64,000 nt of DNA from Gigaspora rosea (lineage: Eukaryota > Glomeromycota > Glomeromycetes > Diversisporales > Gigasporaceae): contig QKWP01000127.1 in NCBI GenBank assembly GCA_003550325.1, positions 400,881 through 464,880 on the forward strand, written 5' to 3'. A program made the translations under genes and the position numbers. This document shows positions 57,701 through 64,000 of the stretch, piece by piece. The notes under the pieces are model-generated. The model made no database searches, was not told where the DNA came from, and worked only from the letters and a program-made list of their open reading frames with translations. Within the stretch, counting starts at the first letter, position 1; the number at the start of each line of letters is the position of its first letter.

Positions 57701-60700
57701 ATGTTTAATGATGAAATAGAAAATATTGATGATGTGATTGATGAAATTAATCTCGCTATGGAACGACAGTCACCTCTCATTCGTTCACTCAAGCTATATT
57801 TTCTTCGTGATTTATATGTTAAGGGGCTCTCATTACACGGAATTAAAAGTTTTTGTGAAGTACAACGTAGGACATTTCCATGGTTGACTGATTTTGATTG
57901 GGACGAAAGCAACAGCAAGATTAACTTTGTAGCTTATCGCTGTTATGAACAATACATAGAAGCAGAAGAAGCGTTTACTACATTCTATAAACGCGGCCAA
58001 CATATGCAATTCGAACAATTTTTGAATAAAGTTTCAGATAACTTAACAATAAATGCTAAAATGTCTATAACTGGAATTTTGATCACCCGTCTCTATGATA
58101 TACGTGCAATACGAGAACCGAGTATTAATGAAGAAAATGTAATAAAATGGATACAAAATCGATTACCAACTATGAAATTTGATCAATTTTATATAGATAA
58201 ATTGTTAGAAATTCTTGAGAATAAAAATCAGCTTTATATTATCTCTCCGGAAACAAGTCAGACAGAGCTATTGATTAAATCAGTTATTATTCATACTATT
58301 GCACTTCATTCTTGCATTCCTGCAACAAGTTCTCCATTGGCCACATATTTGCAAACTTTGAGGGCTTGTAAAGATACATATATAGTGGCATCTCGCGTAG
58401 ACACTGATTTTCTTCTTGAACTTACAGATGCTCTTGGAAAATTTACACGGTATGTATTTCAATCTGGAATTATTGTTATTTATACTTTATTAGTTAAAAA
58501 TTTTCTCCTTTAGTTATGAATGCCAGTGCGGTTACAAATATATTGTTGGCGAATGCGGCGGCACAATACAGGAAAGTATTTGCCCACGATGTGGAAATCG
58601 CATTGGTGGATTGAATTATACAGCCAACCCTGGTAACAGGCGTCTTGATGCTCAAATAATCAATGGTAGCAATGAGATAGTAACCAAATTAGGCTATGCT
58701 TATGAATCTATCGAAAGCAGAAAATACATCAATTATCGTCTTCGTGATTTAACGCCAGTTTTTTATCGTATATTGCATCTTTTTGTGCATATACTTATTG
58801 CCGCTGCTTCAGATGCAGATCACTATGAATTTTTCCACAACTCACAACAGAATAACGAAATAATTCAAGAACCTTTAGATTATTGTCAAAACCATATTGA
58901 AAATGATTGGCAAATATTGACTCGCTTGTTTGATTGTGACGATGAAACATTGGCATTTGTATTACATTCAATTTTATATTCTATTTCCGAGAATCCAAAT
59001 GAATCAATAATAAGATTAGATACAGTTGAAAAACGACGAACCTGGGAAAATGAATTTGCTCAACGTCATGTAAATCCAAAAATTACAAATGCTCGTCATA
59101 CCTCAACAGATTTTCAAAGAATGATTAAAGATACTCAACGCACACTAGAAAGCGAAATTAATGAAGCTTTGGACATTGATGAAAAATATCAAAATGATTT
59201 TCGTCCACGAATTTGGCGTCGTATTGGCAAAGCAAGTTTCGAAAATTTACAAGCATATTGTGTAGGGTATCCAAACTTCACCACTGAATTTCCATTTCTA
59301 TCATTGTTCTTTGAATATCAAGAACAATTAATATTAATAAAAAACCTAGTGCCAATTATAAAATTCTCAAAGATTCTTTCTTCAATGTTGTCCTACCGAT
59401 TGAAAAGGAGTGATGCGCGCAATCTTACATTTGAACGATTTCTTAAAAACAATGATTCGCCAGAAAATCTATATGAAGCTTTTGAAAATTTTACCAAAGC
59501 ATGGAACTCCGTAAGGAAACATGTTGTGCAGTTTGAATGTCATGAGTTCACAACTCCAATGCCAGAAATGGCCAGTAGCCTTCCCGTGGTTTATGCATTG
59601 TTTGAAAAAAGAGACGAGTCATTATATCTATGTGGAGCAATCGAGTTTTTAGCAAATTTACAAAATGAATTCTTGCAACAGGTCTTATCTATTGAATCTG
59701 GTTGTCCTTCATTGAGATTTTTAGAAGGACAATTTATAAATAATACACAACGTCATGAGCCCCTACATCAATATTACATAGAATCATTAGCACTGTCTGA
59801 AGCACATCCTAAAAATATTATAAATTATGCATGGAATCCTAAATTACTTTCCTATAGTCAACGTGGTCTTGAGCTTGGTCACGGACAAGAACTCCAATAT
59901 GAACTACCTAAAATTGAGGCAGAATTAGCATATTCATTGCTTTTTAATAAAGTTCATCTTAATAAAAATGAATTACTTTGGTTAGATGTATTTCCATATC
60001 ATCAAGAGCTATTTTCAACTTCTCGAACAATTTTGAGTGAAATCAGAGAATTGATTCCTCAAGAACAAATTCCACCCGAAAAACTTGGATTTTCCTCCAC
60101 GGCCACTTTTAATACTTCATCTAGGTTTACTTTTAGCGGTTTAAATACTATAAATATAGTTTCGGATTTTGATAATCCCACAGAACTTTTGTCCAAACTT
60201 GAAATTTTACTTTGTTTTGTGAGACGAATTTCAGGAGATCGTGAAATGGAAATTATTGATTATCTAAACAAATGGATGAGATTATCAGCACTAACTGAGA
60301 ATCCCCGATTTCAGCAAATAGTTACTGGGTTAAGATTAAAACATGCAGTAGCTTTATATGAACTAGTTGAAGAAAAAATTGCAGACGTAGAAATTGAATA
60401 TCTATCAGATAAATATAAAGTAAAACTATCACAAAGTCTAAAAAATGAAATTAACGCAGGTGTTGATTTTGAGCAATCTCATGGTACAAGTGGTAGTGGT
60501 ATAAGTAATCTTAAAATTCCACATGGGGCTTTTGTAGTAGTATTGAAGAGATTCATGTTTCGTTATTTGACATCAGAAATGTATAATCCTAATGAGGTGC
60601 TTGCTGACTATTTAGCAAGCGATACCTTTATTGATTGTTGGCCCACTTTAGTGCCTGATAATATCATTCGTGATAAATTTCCAAAGTCGTTATTAGCTGC

Positions 60701-60982
60701 GAATATTTACGATGCATATCAATATACAATTCAGGTGAGTTAAAGAAGTATGTTTTTAAATAAGTCGGATTCTTTTATAAAATTACATATACTTGTTTTT
60801 AGAATGTGAAGAAGACAATTGCACATAAAAGTAATAATGATCGACAAAGAGAGACTTTGTCAAAGACAAGTCCTAGTTCAAGTATACATAATAGGAATTA
60901 TGGAAATTATGAAAGTCGTGTAAGTCGCGGAGGACGTAGGGGTCGCAACCGTGATGGAAATAATTTAGGAGACACAATGTAA
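45791..60982 (+). CDS. RNF213 (mysterin)-like giant AAA+ RZ-finger E3 ligase
   Basis: Sixteen exons: 45791-46897, 46952-47757, 47848-49001, 49281-51910, 51993-52939, 53029-53249, 53327-53641, 53720-53781, 53855-54184, 54252-54306, 54381-54500, 54600-54615, 54728-55750, 55861-58449, 58514-60734, 60803-60982; 4,591 residues, all phases consistent. A CBM20 starch-binding domain covers about 27-115, followed by a long helical stalk. Two ATP-binding AAA+ modules follow. The first has Walker A GEAGCGKTSL (about 1892-1902) and Walker B WIFFDEINT (1945-1953). The second has Walker A GAPGSSKS (about 2211-2218) and Walker B VVLLDEVGLAETSP, then PPLLNRFEK. These match the active AAA3/AAA4 of animal RNF213. 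An RZ finger (C3795, C3797, C3806, C3815, C3818; GECGG, CPRCGNRIGG) follows the E3 shell region, and the tail is Arg/Gly-rich. No RING was found; an acidic DNQEPDL repeat (about 3305-3330) lies where one would be expected. RNF213 proteins are cytosolic E3 ligases acting at lipid droplets and intracellular microbes; that role here is inferred. Confidence 0.92.
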
Positions 60983-61513
60983 ATTATTTTGTCTTACTAG
61001 ATAAATTAGCAATTTTATTCTTGAATATTCAAGAGTACACGAAAATGTCGAAATAATATTGGTAAAATTTTATTTATCTTATTTTTATTATACTTAATAG
61101 CATGAAAATATCTTAAGGATTACCTAGCTAATTTCAATGTCTAAGCCCGTTTTCAAATTCTGCAGACTTTTTATGTTTGAACTTGAACATCAAATATATA
61201 TATATATTGATATGAAAAAATTTAAAGAACAATCTAGTCATTTGCAGTGATGGCTCAAATTCTAAAAAATATGGGTAATTAAAAAATATGTAAATTTGCT
61301 GGTAATCCTTGTAAATGTGTGTTCATTCCCATAATAAATATTCTTATGCATCATTCGCATATGAACGTTTAAAAAATCTTTGCTTCAATGTTTTTTAAAA
61401 ACTTTTAGCAGACCTGTAGTATTATTATATGGTAATAAATATCAAAAAGATTTATCATAAAGTAGATAGTAACTGAATAGAAATTAATCCTAACGTGCGT
61501 ACTTCCATGTAAC
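60983..61513. other. Downstream intergenic region
   Basis: It follows the RNF213-like stop codon and contains the presumed 3' UTR and terminator. No clear polyadenylation signal can be singled out in this A+T-rich sequence. It has a short TA run near 61194-61210. No gene is supported. Confidence 0.5.
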
Positions 61514-62225
61514 TAGGGATGTTAAAAGTCTCGGTCGGTTACTGTCGGTTTTGGTCGGTTATTATCGATATAGTAGGGATGTTATCCTGCTTGCCGAAAC
61601 TCGACCCTTCTTGGAACCTTACCCAATGGAACTCGAGTTTTTCGGTCACATGATTTTTATTATCAAATCATTCTCCAAACGAGGTTAGTAGATCGGTTGA
61701 GCAATATTAATTTAGACTATCGTTATGACGAATAAATAATTATTATCTCATGACGAAAAAATCATTTTTCTTTGACTTTTTTTTTAATTTAATGTGGCGT
61801 GATATGTTGAATAAAAAATTACTATCTTATGACGAACAAAAATCAATTTTCTTTGACTCTTTTATTTTTTTAATTTAATGTGGCGTGATATGTTGAATAA
61901 AAAATTACTATCTTATGATGAACAAAAATCAATTTTCTTTGACTTTTTTTTTTTAATTTAATATGACGGAATAAAAAATTACTATCTTATGACGAACAAA
62001 AATCAATTTTCTTTTAATTTAATGTGGTATGATATGACGAATAAAAAATTACTATCTTATAACGTACAAAAATCAATTTTCTTTGACTTTTTTTTTTAAT
62101 TAAAAGTTAATTTAATGTGACAACAATTAGTCATTTTAATTTTTTTTAATAAATAATATAAATATGCGATTTCTTTTTTTTACATATTTTTTTACTTGAA
62201 TTTTACTATTTGATGGACGAAGACA
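61514..62225 (+). repeat. hAT 5' end with subterminal tandem repeats
   Basis: TAGGGATGTTA-type hAT ends occur twice, at 61514 and 61574. The first is followed by CGGTCGGTTA motifs. From about 61735 to 62100, five tandem units of 70-88 bp share ACTATCTTATGACGAACAAA then ATCAATTTTCTTTGAC, with T runs and TTAATTTAATGTGGCGTGAT in most. Such subterminal repeats precede the transposase frame that follows. Confidence 0.7.
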
Positions 62226-63420
62226 ATGAATGCATTTGAAGAACTTATCCATTCAATTGAACCTACTTCTTCAGGTTCAATATCTCAAAATGCACTTGAA
62301 CCTGGAACGCTTATAGTAACAAACCATCCTCAAAAGTGTGTAAAAAAAGACCCTCTCTGGAACGAACTTACTGAAGTCAGTGATAAATGACATTGCAACC
62401 TTTGCAATAAAGCCTATTCATTGGATACAGGTCTCTCTACTATTAAATCCCATTTTAAAAATAACCATTTAGAGAAGTGGAATGAAATTATGGTAGCCGT
62501 TAAGGCAAATGTTGAACCTTACAGTGCTGATAAGATCTTACAAATCAACCAGTATCTTCTAAAATGGATTGTTACAAATCAGCATGCTTTTTCTCATATT
62601 GAAAATAATGATTTTTGACAATTCATTAATCAACTAACCCCACAATATTTTCTTCCATCAAGACAATATATTTCACAAAGCATTTTAAATCTATATAATA
62701 TAAACAAAAAATCTTGGAAGCAATTTCATTTTACAACATAGGCTCTCAAATTGTTTTTGCAACCACTAACAATGCATCTAATATAGAGGTATTTGGATGT
62801 TTATTCCATGAAAAGCTTTGTTATAAACATGGTAACAATGACTTTAGTTGTGCAGCTCATATTTTGAATCTTGCAGTTTCTAAATATATGAAAGTTGTAT
62901 CAATTCAATTATGAAGTTGCAAAACTTTGTAAGCTACATACACAAATTCAAACCATTGTTTGAAGATCTTAAAAAGGTCTTTTAAGAAACAAAAGGCCTT
63001 TTCTTATACCTGACTTGGACATATCAACAAGATGGAACAGCACATATAATATAATTAAAAAGATGTTCTGAATTCATCAAATGACTAATGACCTTGTTAA
63101 AGATAATCCTGCTTTAAGAGAGTAGTATCTAAGTAAAACTGAATGGTAAAAAATTGAGGGTAGTTTTTTGTTAGCACATTTTCTAATAAAATTAATTGAC
63201 TTATTTGTTATTTTTAGGTTATTGTTACATTACTCAAGCCTATAGCAAGAGCAACACTAATTTTATCATCATCAACTTGTCCCAATAATGGGAATTTTAT
63301 ATAATATTTCCTACAATTTTATCAAATTGTACAATGAATGTATAAAAAACTTAATAATTATTAGACTATTCTTCAAAATTGTTGTAGTGTGTCAGTTGCA
63401 TTAGACCCAAACATGAAATT
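62226..63420 (+). pseudogene. BED-zinc-finger hAT transposase relic
   Basis: The frame opens at ATG 62226 and reads a BED finger: DPLWNELTEVSDK, then HCNLCNKAYSLDTGLST and IKSHFKNNHLEKW, giving C-x2-C and H-x4-H ligands. Further on, NINKKSWKQFHF and ATTNNASNIEVFGCLFHE-like stretches, DFSCAAHILNLAVSKY, and LDISTRWNSTYNIIKKMF (about 63015-63070) are standard hAT blocks. Stops and frameshifts break it, including TGA at 62388-62390 where the family has tryptophan. The dimerisation region at the C-terminus was not found. It is a plain DNA transposon relic. Confidence 0.82.
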
Positions 63421-63422
63421 AT

Positions 63423-63497
63423 CTTCATTCGATAGTAAAATGACAATCTTCATTTGATAGTAAAATGACAATCTTCATTCGATAGTAAAATGACAAT
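63423..63497. repeat. Three tandem 25 bp units
   Basis: CTTCATT(C/T)GATAGTAAAATG followed by ACAAT is repeated three times without a gap. Only one position differs between the units, which indicates a recent expansion. Confidence 0.9.
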
Positions 63498-63502
63498 AAT
63501 TG

Positions 63503-63670
63503 TACTTGTTATAGTGAAGTCCTCGGGCTGTAAAATTTCTTCACTATATTAAAAGATTCACTATATCGAGAGCCTTTTATTATAGTAATAATAATTCTGG
63601 TTTAAAAAAATTCTTCACTATAGCCAATCTTTACTATATTGAGAGTTTACTATAATGAGAGTGACTTTTA
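63503..63670 (-). mobile_element. Short MITE, inverted copy of 26930-27104
   Basis: The reverse complement aligns along its length with 26930-27104, sharing CTATAGTGAAGAATTTTT-like and TAGTAAAGATTGGCTATAGT blocks. Its left end is slightly shortened. It lies in the hAT relic. Confidence 0.75.
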
Positions 63671-63719
63671 TTTAAATGAATTTGCTTTAATAAAAAGTAA
63701 TAGAAATATACAAATTTAG

Positions 63720-64000
63720 TAAAACACTTTTTTCAACGATCACTTGGACCAAATTTTTGATAGAAGAAAACAAAAAGTTTTATGTTGAAGCATAGGTAGT
63801 AGTACACAGACCTACAGTTTTTACAAAGGTCAACTATCGCTATTATCTAGAGACTCCTTTGATCTAATCAGCATGCAAACCAAAAGCATTTTGATAAAAG
63901 ATAATTGGCAGAAGGTAGCACCTTTGTATATAAAATTTTGGTAGAGTCATCATTTCTACTTCATCAATGAAGTAAACTGTGACAATATTGTGGGAAACAA
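63720..64000 (-). repeat. Dispersed repeat, inverted relative to 3690-4110
   Basis: The reverse complement shares ordered blocks with 3850-4090, including GCTTTTGGTTTGCATGC and AAGTGATCGT. It continues past the window end. No gene is supported. Confidence 0.6.

Noticed and set aside
62388-62390. TGA read as tryptophan (alternative genetic code)
   Set aside because: The two intact host genes use TGG for tryptophan and need no in-frame TGA. Stops of other types also occur in the relics, so decay is the simpler explanation.

Overview
The window looks like a nuclear scaffold of an A+T-rich, transposon-loaded fungus. It is strongly A+T-rich throughout, has one run of N (2601-2917), and its two intact host genes carry many short GT-AG introns (mostly 54-112 bp). 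A TKL-type kinase remnant, a Sel1-like repeat stretch, BED-type hAT and pogo/Tigger relics and very dense MITEs together resemble arbuscular mycorrhizal fungi such as Rhizophagus (Glomeromycotina). That placement is an inference from recognised families, not a database match.

Layout. 1-7600 holds a broken protein kinase, a tandem duplication, the sequence gap, and a pogo/Tigger transposase relic that itself carries a TTAA-flanked MITE. 7668-23231 is one nested block: a PIF/Harbinger-type MITE split by a roughly 15 kb fossil Ty3/gypsy LTR element (8175-23224), which in turn holds about ten inserted elements, some nested again. 23235-34390 is gene-free repeat territory with many MITEs, several with readable target-site duplications (TSDs), tandem repeats and an interstitial telomere-like array. 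34392-38471 is a mariner-like insertion holding a truncated LINE and another MITE. 38473-43300 is a second nested MITE cluster.

43576-60982 is the functional core: two intact host genes arranged head to head. On the minus strand a five-exon gene encodes about 352 residues with a RING-like zinc domain, a ubiquitin-like domain and a TerD domain. On the plus strand a 16-exon gene encodes a 4,591-residue RNF213 (mysterin) homologue with a CBM20 domain, AAA+ modules and an RZ finger. They share an 828 bp upstream region, so both may act in ubiquitin signalling and may be co-regulated. The RNF213 homologue has no recognisable RING and has tyrosines where the RZ finger normally has histidines. This pair is the most interesting content of the window. 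61514-64000 holds a decayed BED-zinc-finger hAT transposon and further repeats.

Exon boundaries were placed by hand from splice motifs and reading-frame continuity; the phases agree at every junction of both genes. TSDs were read directly. Family names for MITEs are inferred from TSD length and terminal inverted repeats (TIRs).
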